From NCBI RefSeq assembly GCF_036346295.1, contig NZ_CP107819.1, positions 6,696,001 through 6,760,000 on the forward strand: DNA of 64,000 bases, given 5' to 3'. The translations under genes were made by a program, and so were the position numbers. Below, piece after piece: positions 30,981 through 40,171 of this stretch; position 1 is the first letter of the stretch; every line of letters starts with the position of its first letter. The stretch comes from Streptomyces sp. NBC_00536. GTDB lineage: Bacteria; Actinomycetota; Actinomycetes; Streptomycetales; Streptomycetaceae. The notes beneath the pieces are model-generated. The model had not been told where the DNA came from. It ran no database searches and saw nothing but the letters and a program-made list of their open reading frames with translations.

Positions 30981-32936
30981 TCAGAAGTCGACGGCGCGGT
31001 AGACCACGTGGAGTTCGCCGGTGTCGAGGGAGCCGATGGCGGGGCCGGAGATGGTGGTGGGGTCTTCGAGGATGCGCTCGAAGTTGGTCCAGGTGGTGCT
31101 GGCACCGGTGAGGGTGCTGTGCCAGATCCTGCTGTCGTAGCCGCGGATGGTGCAGTGGAGGGTGTCACCGCTGACGGTGAGGGAGGGCGCGGCGAAGGCT
31201 TCGCCGCTGTGGGTGAAGGCGGTGCCCCAGCCGGTGTTGGTGTTGGTGTTGATGACGACCCGGTTGGTCCAGAGGTCCTGGTAGGCCAGGTAGAGCTTGC
31301 CGCGGTGGGTGGCCATCGCCGGCGGGAGGAAGGTGTGAAAGCCAGGGGATCCTCCGGCGGGGACCGGGCTGAGCTTGGTCCAGGTGCGGGCGTCGGCGGA
31401 GTAGTCGTAGACGAGATTTCCGAAGTAGCCGCGGGCGTAGTGCAGGTAGCCGTCGCGTACGGCCAGGGCGGGGCCGGAGGTGGCACTGCCGGGCAGTTGG
31501 ACCTGGGAGGACCAGGTGGTGCCGTCGGCGGAGGACAGCAGTTGCGGATCGCTGCCCTGCCCGGTGTAGGCCAGGTACAGCCTGTTGTTGAAGACGGCCA
31601 GGGCCGGGGCGTGGTGGGTGACGAGCTGCGGGACACGGTAGAAGTCGGTCCACCGGCCCGCCTGGAGGCGGCTGATGTAGATGTAGGTGCCGCCGCGGAC
31701 AGCGCAGTGCAGGATGCCGTTGAAGGTGGCGAGGGCGGGTGTGTCGGTGGTGGCGCCGGTGGGAGTGAGGCGGGCGGGAGCGCCCCAGGTGCCCGCGGTG
31801 TTCTTGACCGTGGTCACGGCGTTGGTGGGGAGGGTCCCCTCCCACTTGAGGTACAGGTCGAAGATGCCGCCGTCGCCCTCGAACCGGAAGTAGTCGGTCC
31901 GGCCGGGCCGGGAGGCCAGCTCGGCGATCGCCGCACGGTCGAGGATGACGGTGCGTTCCTGGACGAAGTCGTCCTCGTTGCGGAAGAAGTTGATCAGTTC
32001 GGCGATGAGGCGCGCGATCATCGCGCCCAGCATGATCCAGTCCTGCATGTTCTCCCACTGGCCCGCGGGGAAATCATCGATCAAGAAGGCGAAATTCGTC
32101 AGCTCCCCAGAGATGAGGACGAGCTTGCGGGACAGCTCCCTGGTGAAGTCGCCGTCGCTGTCATCGGCTTCCCAGCAGGCGATGTGGAAACCCGCGGAGC
32201 GGCGGATGGACCCGTCGAGCAGGACATTTTCATCGGACTTGAAAGTCGCCCAGTCGCCCTTGCTGATGGCGCCGTACTCCCTGGTCCGGCGTGCGTTCCT
32301 CGCGGAGCCGTCGCTGCCCGCGCTCAGGGCCCAGTAGATCTCGTCCCGGTTGACCTCGTTGGTGTCCTCCACGCAGTGGAACTTGTCCAGGATGACCCGG
32401 GCATGGATCAGCTCACCGGTCGGCTGGGCGTGCTCGGAGGAGGTCAGCAGGGTGAGCCCCCAGCCGGCCTCCTTCTGCCCATGGAGGAACTCCTCGGTGT
32501 CGAAGGACTCCGTCCCCTCACCGGCGCCCACGTCCACCACCTGCACGTTCGCCTGCGAGGAGGCGTCGCTCATCGTCGGCAGGTCCTTGAGTAGATCCGC
32601 GAACGAGTACCCCTCTGCCGCCGACCGCCCGGTCAGCGACGGAGGGAAGATCTCATCCATCCGGCGCGAGGACGCCTCCTCGGCGTACACCCGGCCCAGC
32701 TCACGGATCTCCTGCTCGCTGAACACGTACTCCAGCGGGCGCAGCAACCCTGCTTCCAGGTCGGTCAGTTCCAGGCCCGCGTCCAGCCGGGACGCTGCCC
32801 GCAACACCACCCCGTACAGCAGACCCGAATCGCGCGTCGACGTCGCCAGCCGCTGACCCCGGCCCGTGACGGGCCGACCCTGCAACTGCGCCCGCAACCG
32901 CTCCACGCGCTCCGCCTGAGACACCACAGCCACCAC
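30981..32936 (-). CDS. Large multidomain protein with C-terminal beta-propeller
   Basis: A 651-residue protein, start taken at GTG 32936 because GGGGAGG lies 6 bases upstream; a GTG at 32993 is possible. No signal peptide is seen. Residues 1-150 are helical (QAERVERLRAQLQGRP, LEYVFSEQEIRELGRVYAEE). Residues 170-290 hold a beta-rich domain with KFHCVEDTNEVNRDEIYWA, resembling a calcium-binding C2-like module. A hydrophobic helix (MLGAMIARLIAELINFF) follows. Residues 390-651 carry repeated PALA.F.N.LY-type strands of a sialidase-like beta-propeller (PALAVFNNRLYLAYTG, PALAVRDGYLHYARG). Function is unknown; binding to carbohydrate or a partner cell is a guess. Confidence 0.7.
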   Translation of the reverse strand: MVAVVSQAERVERLRAQLQGRPVTGRGQRLATSTRDSGLLYGVVLRAASRLDAGLELTDLEAGLLRPLEYVFSEQEIRELGRVYAEEASSRRMDEIFPPSLTGRSAAEGYSFADLLKDLPTMSDASSQANVQVVDVGAGEGTESFDTEEFLHGQKEAGWGLTLLTSSEHAQPTGELIHARVILDKFHCVEDTNEVNRDEIYWALSAGSDGSARNARRTREYGAISKGDWATFKSDENVLLDGSIRRSAGFHIACWEADDSDGDFTRELSRKLVLISGELTNFAFLIDDFPAGQWENMQDWIMLGAMIARLIAELINFFRNEDDFVQERTVILDRAAIAELASRPGRTDYFRFEGDGGIFDLYLKWEGTLPTNAVTTVKNTAGTWGAPARLTPTGATTDTPALATFNGILHCAVRGGTYIYISRLQAGRWTDFYRVPQLVTHHAPALAVFNNRLYLAYTGQGSDPQLLSSADGTTWSSQVQLPGSATSGPALAVRDGYLHYARGYFGNLVYDYSADARTWTKLSPVPAGGSPGFHTFLPPAMATHRGKLYLAYQDLWTNRVVINTNTNTGWGTAFTHSGEAFAAPSLTVSGDTLHCTIRGYDSRIWHSTLTGASTTWTNFERILEDPTTISGPAIGSLDTGELHVVYRAVDF

Positions 32937-33106
32937 GAAAGGCCTCCCCGCCCACGGACGCCTCCGCCCTCTGCACGGACCGAGGTGCGCCACCGCGATC
33001 TTCCCAGTGTCGTCACCTGCCGCAATAGGTCATTTACGGACAGTGAAATCCGGCGGGACTCTGCCAAGCGGGCCACAGCACTGGACGCTGGCCCCAGGCC
33101 CCGCCG

Positions 33107-33592
33107 CTAGTCACCCACCGCGACGACCCCCAGCCATGCCCCCATCACCAGGAGGCACGCGAACAGCTCCACCAGCACGCTCGTCCCGACCGCCCGCATC
33201 ACCGCCCGCAGCGAGGTCACCGCCTCGCCGTGGGTGCCCAGGCGGTGGCGTTCGCAGAGGTAGATGCCGGCCATGAAGCCCGGTACCGCGCCGAGCACGG
33301 GGACCAGGACGAAGCCGAGGAAGGCGCCCGTACCGGCGTACACCGCCATCCGGCGGGTGACGCCCACGCCGCGCAGCCGTCGCGGCGGGAGCTGCCACTT
33401 CACCACCTGGACCACCAGCAGCAGCGCCGTCGCCGAGACCAGCAGCGACCACGCGGGCGCGGTCCGCTCGTGCATGGCCCACCACAGCACACCCGCCCAG
33501 ACCAGCAGGGTCCCGGGGACACCCGGCACCAGGACCCCGAGCACCCCGAGCAGCAGCACCAGGCCCACCAGGAGCAGCTGAGGCAGATCCAT
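33107..33592 (-). CDS. DUF456 membrane protein
   Basis: A 161-residue integral membrane protein with about four hydrophobic segments. The DUF456 signature is in the first (LVLLLGVLGVLVPGVPGTLLVWAGV, here seen around residues 8-33) and in GAFLGFVLVPVLGAVPGFMAGIY. Full length for the family; function unknown. It is 24 bases from the start of the next minus-strand gene's end and may be cotranscribed with that regulator. Confidence 0.87.
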   Translation of the reverse strand: MDLPQLLLVGLVLLLGVLGVLVPGVPGTLLVWAGVLWWAMHERTAPAWSLLVSATALLLVVQVVKWQLPPRRLRGVGVTRRMAVYAGTGAFLGFVLVPVLGAVPGFMAGIYLCERHRLGTHGEAVTSLRAVMRAVGTSVLVELFACLLVMGAWLGVVAVGD

Positions 33593-33616
33593 CTGATCAG
33601 CGTGACGGACCGGGGG

Positions 33617-34687
33617 CTATCGGGCCACCCAGCCCCGTTCGTACGCGTGCCAGCCCAGCTGCATCCGGGTCGTGACCCCGGCGCTCTCCATCAGCCCCTT
33701 GACCCGCCGCTGCACCGTCCGCAGCCCCAGCTCCAGGTGTTTCGCCACGCTCGCGTCGGTCATCCCCACCAGCAGCAGGGAGAGGATCTCCAGGTCCACG
33801 GCGTCGGGGCCGCCGTCCGACTCGTCGACCGTCCCGCCCGCCCCGAGCCGCAGCGGCAGCGCTTCGCGCCACACCGCCTCGAAGAGCCCCATCAGGGATT
33901 CCAGCAGCCCCGACGCGTGCACGACCAGCGCCGCGGGTTCCGCGGTCCGGGCGGTCAGCGGCACCATGGCCAGGCTCCGGTCCGCGATCACCAGCTTCGT
34001 CGGGACCTGCCCCGTGACCCGGATCCGTTCGCCCCGGCCCAGCGCCGTCGAGGCCTCCCGCAGCCCCCTGGGCAGGGTCAGCACCTCGCGCTCGATCACC
34101 ACGCGGTAGTCGACCCCGCGCACGGTGGCCCGTTCCTCCGCCTCGTTCTCCGTGCCCGTCATCACCTGGGGCCGCCCGGTGACCAGGGCGCACACCTCTT
34201 CCACCGCGCCGAGCTGGAGCTGGACGAACCGGTGAGCGACCGCGCTCGCGCCCGTCACCACCTCGACCAGGTCGTGCACGGCCGGTTCCGCCGCCTCCGC
34301 CCGGTACTCCTCGGCCAGCAGGGCGGCCGCCAGTTCGGCCTGTTCCAGCTCGTGCCGCTGCTGGGTGAGCAGCGCGCCCAGCGCGACTCCGGGCGGCGCG
34401 GCCACCCAGCGGCCGGGACGGGCCGAGGACTGCGCGGCCAGGCCCTGGCGCTCCAGGTGCCGCAGCGCCCGTTCGGTCTGCGGCACCGGCAGGGTCAGCC
34501 GGTGCGCGAGGTCCGGCACCTCCGCCGCTCCCAGTGCCACCAGCGCGCGGTACGCCGACTCCTGGCCCTCGTCCAGGCCTATCGCACCCAGCAACCCGTC
34601 CACCCCACTCTCCACCCGGTCCCCGGTCCCCGCCCGCCCGTTCCTGGCGGGAAGCGGCCACGGCGCAAACCCGCCGTGGGACATCAT
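33617..34687 (-). CDS. TrmB/LuxR-type transcriptional regulator
   Basis: A protein of about 356 residues read from ATG 34687 (MMSHGGFAPWPLPARNG); ATG 34756 is an alternative. The N-terminal third has a TrmB-like winged helix (EGQESAYRALVALGAAEVPDLAHRL, RALRHLERQGL). The C-terminus is a LuxR-type helix-turn-helix (LEILSLLLVGMTDASVAKHLELGLRTVQRRV). This architecture is frequent in Streptomyces next to secreted-protease genes. It is divergent from the subtilase with about 128 bases between starts and may regulate it. Confidence 0.82.
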   Translation of the reverse strand: MMSHGGFAPWPLPARNGRAGTGDRVESGVDGLLGAIGLDEGQESAYRALVALGAAEVPDLAHRLTLPVPQTERALRHLERQGLAAQSSARPGRWVAAPPGVALGALLTQQRHELEQAELAAALLAEEYRAEAAEPAVHDLVEVVTGASAVAHRFVQLQLGAVEEVCALVTGRPQVMTGTENEAEERATVRGVDYRVVIEREVLTLPRGLREASTALGRGERIRVTGQVPTKLVIADRSLAMVPLTARTAEPAALVVHASGLLESLMGLFEAVWREALPLRLGAGGTVDESDGGPDAVDLEILSLLLVGMTDASVAKHLELGLRTVQRRVKGLMESAGVTTRMQLGWHAYERGWVAR

Positions 34688-34815
34688 CACCGCACCCCCC
34701 GCCCCTCTGCCAAGGTGACGCCACCGCAGCACCAACATCCGCTGGCCAGAAGCCATTTACGCGGCAGCTTTGCCGTGCAATGCAACCGTTGGCCGGAATT
34801 CACCTGGGGAGAGCG

Positions 34816-37800
34816 ATGCGCCCGATATCGCGCACGGCGCTGGGAGCGGCCTCGGCGGCCGTCCTGGCCGTCACAGCCGTCGGAACCTCGGCGGCGCAGC
34901 CGAGCGACGGCGGGCCGGCGAAGAGACCGCTGACCGGCAGCGAGGCGGCGGCCCGCCAGCCCGCCGGACCGGTCACCGTCACACTGGTCACCGGCGACCG
35001 GATCCTGGTGTCCACGGACGCCACGGGCCGTACCGCGGCCACCGCGCTGCCCCATGAGGACGGCTCCCAGCCGCTCGTGCAGACCCGGCAGTCCGGCAAG
35101 GACGTCTACGTCTACCCCGAGAGCGCGGTCAAGGCGCTCGCGGCGGGCACCGTCGACGAGCAGCTCTTCAACGTCACCGGCCTGATCCGGCAGGGCTACG
35201 ACGACGCGCACGCCAAGAAGCTGCCGCTGATCGCGGTCTACGACGGCCTGGACACGGCCCGCAGCGCCCCGGTCGCCCCGCGCGGCGCCGAACGCTCCCT
35301 CGTCCTCGGCTCGATCGGCGCGGTCGCGCTCTCCGCGGACAAGGCGCAGGCGGCCACCTTCTGGTCGGACGTCACGGCCAAGGCCGCCGCCCGCACGCGC
35401 GGCGCGGGCGGCCTGAAGAAGCTGTGGCTCGACGGCAAGGTCCGGACGAACCTGGAGCGTTCGGCCAAGCAGGTCAATGCCACCGCGGCCTGGGCCGCCG
35501 GATACGACGGGACCGGCACCAAGGTCGCCGTCCTCGACACCGGCGTCGACCTCGACCACCCCGACCTCAAGGGCCGGGTCGCCGCGTCGAAGAACTTCAC
35601 CGACTCCGACACCGACGCCGACCGGCAGGGCCACGGCACCCACACCACCTCCACCGTCGGCGGCTCCGGCGCCGCCAGCGGCGGCGCCAAGAAGGGCGTC
35701 GCCCCCGGCACCCAACTGCTCAGCGGCAAGGTCCTCAACGACTCGGGCTACGGCCAGGACTCGTGGATCATCGCGGGCATGGAATGGGCCGTCGAGAGCA
35801 AGGCCGACGTCGTCTCCATGAGCCTGGGCGACCCCTCCCAGACCACCTGCGACGACCCGATGAGCGCCGCCGCCGAGAAGCTGGCCCAGAACAGCGGCAC
35901 CCTGTTCGTCATCGCCGCGGGCAACTCCGGCCCCGGCGACAACACGGTCTCCTCGCCCGGTTGCGCGCCCAGCGTGCTGACCGTCGGCGCCGTCGACCGC
36001 GACGACACCACCGCCTCCTTCTCCAGCCGGGGACCGGCCGGACTCCAGCACACCCTCAAGCCGGAGATCGCCGCCCCCGGCGTGGGGATCTCCGCCGCCG
36101 CGATGGGCGGCCGCGGGGTGTACGCGTACCAGTCCATGTCCGGTACCTCGATGGCCACCCCGCACGTCGCGGGCGCCGCCGCCATCGTCAAGCAGCGCCA
36201 CCCCGACTGGACCTCCCAGCAGGTCAAGGCCGCGCTCGTGGGCTCCGCCGAGACCGGCATCCCGGGCGACGTCCGGGAGACCGGCGGCGGGCGCCTCGAC
36301 GTGAAGCGGGCCATCGACACCACGGTCACCTCCGCCCCCGCCGTCCAGGGCGGCGCGTACAACTGGCCGCAGGACCGCAGCGACCGCACGACCGTCGAGG
36401 TCCCGTACACCAACGCGGGCAGCGCGCCGGTCACCCTCCAGCTCGGCGTGGAGCACCTCACCGGCAACGACGGCTCGGCCGTCAAGAGCCAGCTCGCCCG
36501 CCTGGACCGGCGCACGGTGACCGTCCCCGCCGGAGCCACCGTCAAGGTGCCCCTCGCCCTCGACCCCTCGGCCCGCCTGGAGCGCGCCCAGTACGGCGAT
36601 GTCACCGGCCGGGTGATCGCCACCGGCCCCGGCGGCCTGCGGGTCTCGACCCCCTTCTCGCTGTACGTGCAGCCGCAGACCGTCACCCTGCGCGTCAAGC
36701 TCCTGGACCGCGCGGGCGAGCCCGCCGCCGGACCGTCCTCGCTCGACGTCATCGGCACCGACGACGCCAGCGGTGAACGCCGCTTCAACGACGGCTCCGC
36801 CGACCAGATCTACCGGGTGCGCCCGGGCTCGTACTTCCTGTCCTCCTTCGTCGCCACCCCGGACGCCGGGGCCACCGGCGACAACGCGATGACCGACTCC
36901 CTCACCTACCTCGGCCGCCCCCAGATCGAGGTGAAGAAGGACACCACGGTCGTACTGGACGCCCGCACCGCCGGACGGCTCGCGATCGAGGCCGACCGGC
37001 CCACCGAAACCCGCGCCACCACCCTCGCCTTCGCCCGCAACTGGGACCCGAACTGGCTGCACGCCGGCAGCGCCATGGGCGGCCGCACCATCCGCGGGTA
37101 CTACGCGGACGTCGAGGGCCGCGCCTCGGAAGGCGGCTTCGAGTTCGGCAGCTACTGGCGCCAGGCCGCGCCCCTGCTCTCCGAACTGAAGGTGTCCGGC
37201 GGCCCCGTGCTGCACCCGATCACCGCCTCCACCGGCAGTGACAACCTCGACGGCCAGGGCAGCGCCCCGCTCGTCGACGCGGGCAACGGCACCCCCGCCG
37301 AGCTGGCCGCGGCCGGTGCCAAGGGCGCGATCGTCCTCGTGAAGGCCGAGGACGGCTCGCTGTACGACCTCGCGAACAACGCCAAGGCCGCGGGCGCCAA
37401 GGCCGTCCTCGCCCACCGCGACGCCCCCGGCCGCTGGGTCGGCTTCAACGGCTACACCGGCGGCTCGCTGCCCGCGCTGTCCGTCGAGAGCGCCGAGGCC
37501 AAGGCGCTGCTGGCCCGGCTCGCGCAGGGCAGGGTCACGCTGACCTGGAAGGGCACCGCGAAGAGCCCGTACGTCTACAACCTCGCCCAGCCCGAACAGG
37601 GTCCGCTGCGCGGGGACCGCACCTACCGGGTGCACGACCGCGACCTCGGGAGCGTCCGCTCCACCTACCGCGCGATGGGCGCCGCCTCCGCCTACATGGA
37701 CCTGACCGGCGCCTACCGGCCGCTCGGCACCGCCGTCTACTTCGGCTCCCTGGACACCGTCGCCGTCCCGGGCGAGCGCACCGAGTACTACAGCGCCGGG

Positions 37801-38592
37801 GACACCGCCTGGGACCACGCGGTCTCCAGCAGCTTCCCGTGGGGCGAGCTGATGACCGATCAGCGGCGGACCTACACCAAGGGCTCCCAGCGCTCCGAGA
37901 GCTGGTACGACGGGGTCATCGGCCCGGTCGGTGCCCGCGACACGAGTGGCAAGCCGGTGCTGGCCGCCGAGCGGCAGGGCAATCTGATCGGCTTCTCCTC
38001 CGCGATGTGGGGCGACAGCGGCCACTACGCGCTGCCGGGCTCCTTCGGTGACATCGGCGGCCTCACCCTCACGCGAGACGGCGTGGCGATCGGCGACAGC
38101 TGGTACCCGAACGCCGGGGTCTTCGAGGTCCCGGCCGAGGCCGGTACGTACGCACTCACCCAGACCCTGGAGAAGATCGGCGGCCCCGCGCGCGACTGGC
38201 AGCGCTCGCAGGGCGTGCGGACCACCTGGACCTTCCGCTCCGCGCTCGACGCGTCGGCGTACTCGACGAGCCTGCCGATCCTGTTCCCGGCGCTCACCCT
38301 CCCCGAGGACGGCATGAAGACCCTCGCGGCGAAGGGCGGACAGCGCATCGGGATCGCCGTCACCGGGCACGCGGGCTACGCGCCGGGCGCCCTCACGAGC
38401 GCGAAGCTGTCCTACTCCTACGACAACGAGCACTGGACCGAGGCCGAGGTCAGCGAGCACGGCGGCCGGTGGAGCGCCCTCGTGGACCACACGGGCGCGA
38501 GCGGCAAGCCGGTCTCGCTGAAGGTCGAACTGACCGACGCGAAGGGGGCCACCGTCACCCAGATGGTCGGACGCGCCTACGACGTCCGGTAA
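34816..38592 (+). CDS. Secreted S8 (subtilisin-family) serine peptidase
   Basis: A 1258-residue exported protease starting at ATG 34816 after GGGGAGAG. The signal peptide ends near residue 30 (AAVLAVTAVGTSAAQ). A propeptide of about 200 residues follows. The catalytic domain has Asp241 (VLDTGVDLDHPDL), His273 (GHGTHTTSTVGG), the oxyanion Asn in AAGNSGPG, and Ser445 (GTSMATPHVAGAAA). A PA-like segment (VLVKAEDGSLYDLANNA) and long beta-sandwich C-terminal regions complete it. Very large S8 proteases of this shape are common in Streptomyces. It acts outside the cell on proteins and is followed by a strong terminator. Confidence 0.92.
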   Translation: MRPISRTALGAASAAVLAVTAVGTSAAQPSDGGPAKRPLTGSEAAARQPAGPVTVTLVTGDRILVSTDATGRTAATALPHEDGSQPLVQTRQSGKDVYVYPESAVKALAAGTVDEQLFNVTGLIRQGYDDAHAKKLPLIAVYDGLDTARSAPVAPRGAERSLVLGSIGAVALSADKAQAATFWSDVTAKAAARTRGAGGLKKLWLDGKVRTNLERSAKQVNATAAWAAGYDGTGTKVAVLDTGVDLDHPDLKGRVAASKNFTDSDTDADRQGHGTHTTSTVGGSGAASGGAKKGVAPGTQLLSGKVLNDSGYGQDSWIIAGMEWAVESKADVVSMSLGDPSQTTCDDPMSAAAEKLAQNSGTLFVIAAGNSGPGDNTVSSPGCAPSVLTVGAVDRDDTTASFSSRGPAGLQHTLKPEIAAPGVGISAAAMGGRGVYAYQSMSGTSMATPHVAGAAAIVKQRHPDWTSQQVKAALVGSAETGIPGDVRETGGGRLDVKRAIDTTVTSAPAVQGGAYNWPQDRSDRTTVEVPYTNAGSAPVTLQLGVEHLTGNDGSAVKSQLARLDRRTVTVPAGATVKVPLALDPSARLERAQYGDVTGRVIATGPGGLRVSTPFSLYVQPQTVTLRVKLLDRAGEPAAGPSSLDVIGTDDASGERRFNDGSADQIYRVRPGSYFLSSFVATPDAGATGDNAMTDSLTYLGRPQIEVKKDTTVVLDARTAGRLAIEADRPTETRATTLAFARNWDPNWLHAGSAMGGRTIRGYYADVEGRASEGGFEFGSYWRQAAPLLSELKVSGGPVLHPITASTGSDNLDGQGSAPLVDAGNGTPAELAAAGAKGAIVLVKAEDGSLYDLANNAKAAGAKAVLAHRDAPGRWVGFNGYTGGSLPALSVESAEAKALLARLAQGRVTLTWKGTAKSPYVYNLAQPEQGPLRGDRTYRVHDRDLGSVRSTYRAMGAASAYMDLTGAYRPLGTAVYFGSLDTVAVPGERTEYYSAGDTAWDHAVSSSFPWGELMTDQRRTYTKGSQRSESWYDGVIGPVGARDTSGKPVLAAERQGNLIGFSSAMWGDSGHYALPGSFGDIGGLTLTRDGVAIGDSWYPNAGVFEVPAEAGTYALTQTLEKIGGPARDWQRSQGVRTTWTFRSALDASAYSTSLPILFPALTLPEDGMKTLAAKGGQRIGIAVTGHAGYAPGALTSAKLSYSYDNEHWTEAEVSEHGGRWSALVDHTGASGKPVSLKVELTDAKGATVTQMVGRAYDVR

Positions 38593-38614
38593 TCCGTTCG
38601 GCACCTGAGGGCGA

Positions 38615-38649
38615 GGGGCCCGCCGGGCAGTAGCCCGGCGGGCCCCTTT
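38615..38649 (+). terminator. Intrinsic terminator after the S8 protease gene
   Basis: A perfect 14-bp stem, GGGGCCCGCCGGGC with its complement at 38633-38646, AGTA loop, and a short TTT tail. It lies 22 bases past the stop codon. Confidence 0.9.
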
Positions 38650-38697
38650 CCGCGCGTTCCGCGTTTTCCGCCGCCCCGGGCGGCCGACACTAGGGGC

Positions 38698-40086
38698 ATG
38701 AGTCAGCAGGGGGACGCGGACAACTGGTGGCAGAAGCTGTACGAGGACCCGGACGCCGGGCCGGCCGATCCCGTGGATCCGGCCGATCAGGCCGATCCGA
38801 CCGACACGCTCGACAGCCGGTTCAGCTCGGCGTCGGTGCTGGTGCGGGAGCCGGAGCCAGGGCGGGAGCCTCTGGCAGAACCGGCGGCGGCGGAGGCGGC
38901 GGCGCCGACCGGGTACGCGCTCGGGGACGTGGACGTGCCGCCCGCGCCCCCGCCGCTGCCCCCGCCGCCCCTGCCCGTCATGCCGCCCCTGCCCGTGCTG
39001 CCGGAGCCGCGCCGGGCGGAACCGGAGTACGTCGATCCGCGCCGTCCCGCGGTACCTCCCGCACCTCCCGCACCGCCCGTACCGCTCGCACCTCCCGCTG
39101 TGCCGTTCGCCGTGCCCGCCGGGGTTCCCGCCGCCGGAGCTTCCGTCGCGCCGCCGCGGCCGCCCGCGCCGCCCGCTGCGCGCCCCGAGGTACGCCATCT
39201 GGGGGACCGCGCGCCGACGTACGCCGCCGAGCCGGGCGCCCTGCCCGTGGCGGACCCGGGCGCCCTCGACGCCCTCGTGCCCGACACCGTCCTGGAGGGC
39301 GCCCGGTACGGGACCTACACGCTGCGGGCCGCCTCCGTGCGCGGCGACTCCGCCCGCTTCCGCGGTGAGGCCCGCCGGGACGTGCTGCTCACCGCCCGCT
39401 TCGGCGGCGGTGACGACGCGCTGGTGCTGATCGCCCTGGCGGGCGGGGACCGCGGCGCGCCCGGCGCCCAGGACGCCGCCGCCGAGGTGTGCCGCTGGGT
39501 CGCGGCCGCCGTCGGCCGCAGCCAGGGCCGCCTCGGCGACGACATCCGCGCGGGCAGGCGCGACGCCCTGCGCTCGGGCCTGCAACGGCTCACCGACCGC
39601 GGGTACGGGCGGCTGCGGGCCCGCGCCGCCGAGCTGGGGCTGCCCGAGGAGGGGTACACGGCCGGGCTGCGCGCGCTGCTCCTGCCGGTGGACCCCGAGT
39701 GCCGGACCCGGGTGTGCTTCGGCGCGGGGTCCGGCGGGCTGTTCCGGCTGCGGGCCGGCCAGTGGCAGGACCTGGAGCCCACGGGGGCGGCCGCGCCGCT
39801 CTCCGTGCCGAAGCCCCGCTTCGAGCGGGAGCAGGACGGGCCGGGGGAGGGCGCCCCGGTCGGCTTCCGGTTCCGCGCCACCGTGGCCCGGCCGGGTGAC
39901 ACCCTGCTGCTCTGCTCCAGCGGGCTCGCCGAACCGATGCGCGAGGAGGCGTCCCTGCCCGCCGAGCTGGCCGCGCGCTGGGACGCGGCGGATCCGCCGG
40001 GCCTCGCGGCCTTCCTCGCGGACACCCAGCTCCGGCTCAAGGGGTACGCGGACGACCGGACCGCCGCCGCGGTCTGGGAGGCGTAA
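38698..40086 (+). CDS. PP2C-like domain protein with proline-rich N-terminus
   Basis: A 462-residue protein. Residues 1-60 are acidic with Asp-Pro repeats (DPVDPADQADPTD), and residues 78-165 are extremely proline/alanine rich (PPAPPPLPPPPLPVMPPL). The C-terminal 250 residues align in order with protein phosphatase 2C (ASVRGDSARFRGEARRD, ending LLLCSSGLAEPMREEA). The usual metal-ligand motifs are not seen: the NED position reads RRD and the DGMGG position reads GGDRG. It may be an inactive or divergent phosphatase acting in a signalling scaffold. A Trp-rich start (DNWWQKLY) is shared with some Streptomyces kinase-associated proteins. Confidence 0.75.
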   Translation: MSQQGDADNWWQKLYEDPDAGPADPVDPADQADPTDTLDSRFSSASVLVREPEPGREPLAEPAAAEAAAPTGYALGDVDVPPAPPPLPPPPLPVMPPLPVLPEPRRAEPEYVDPRRPAVPPAPPAPPVPLAPPAVPFAVPAGVPAAGASVAPPRPPAPPAARPEVRHLGDRAPTYAAEPGALPVADPGALDALVPDTVLEGARYGTYTLRAASVRGDSARFRGEARRDVLLTARFGGGDDALVLIALAGGDRGAPGAQDAAAEVCRWVAAAVGRSQGRLGDDIRAGRRDALRSGLQRLTDRGYGRLRARAAELGLPEEGYTAGLRALLLPVDPECRTRVCFGAGSGGLFRLRAGQWQDLEPTGAAAPLSVPKPRFEREQDGPGEGAPVGFRFRATVARPGDTLLLCSSGLAEPMREEASLPAELAARWDAADPPGLAAFLADTQLRLKGYADDRTAAAVWEA

Positions 40087-40171
40087 CCGGCCCGGCCGTG
40101 CGTGGATGGGAGGCGCACACCGCATCGCCGGACGCGCACCGCGTCGCCGGACCGGAAAGGGCGCCCCCTCC

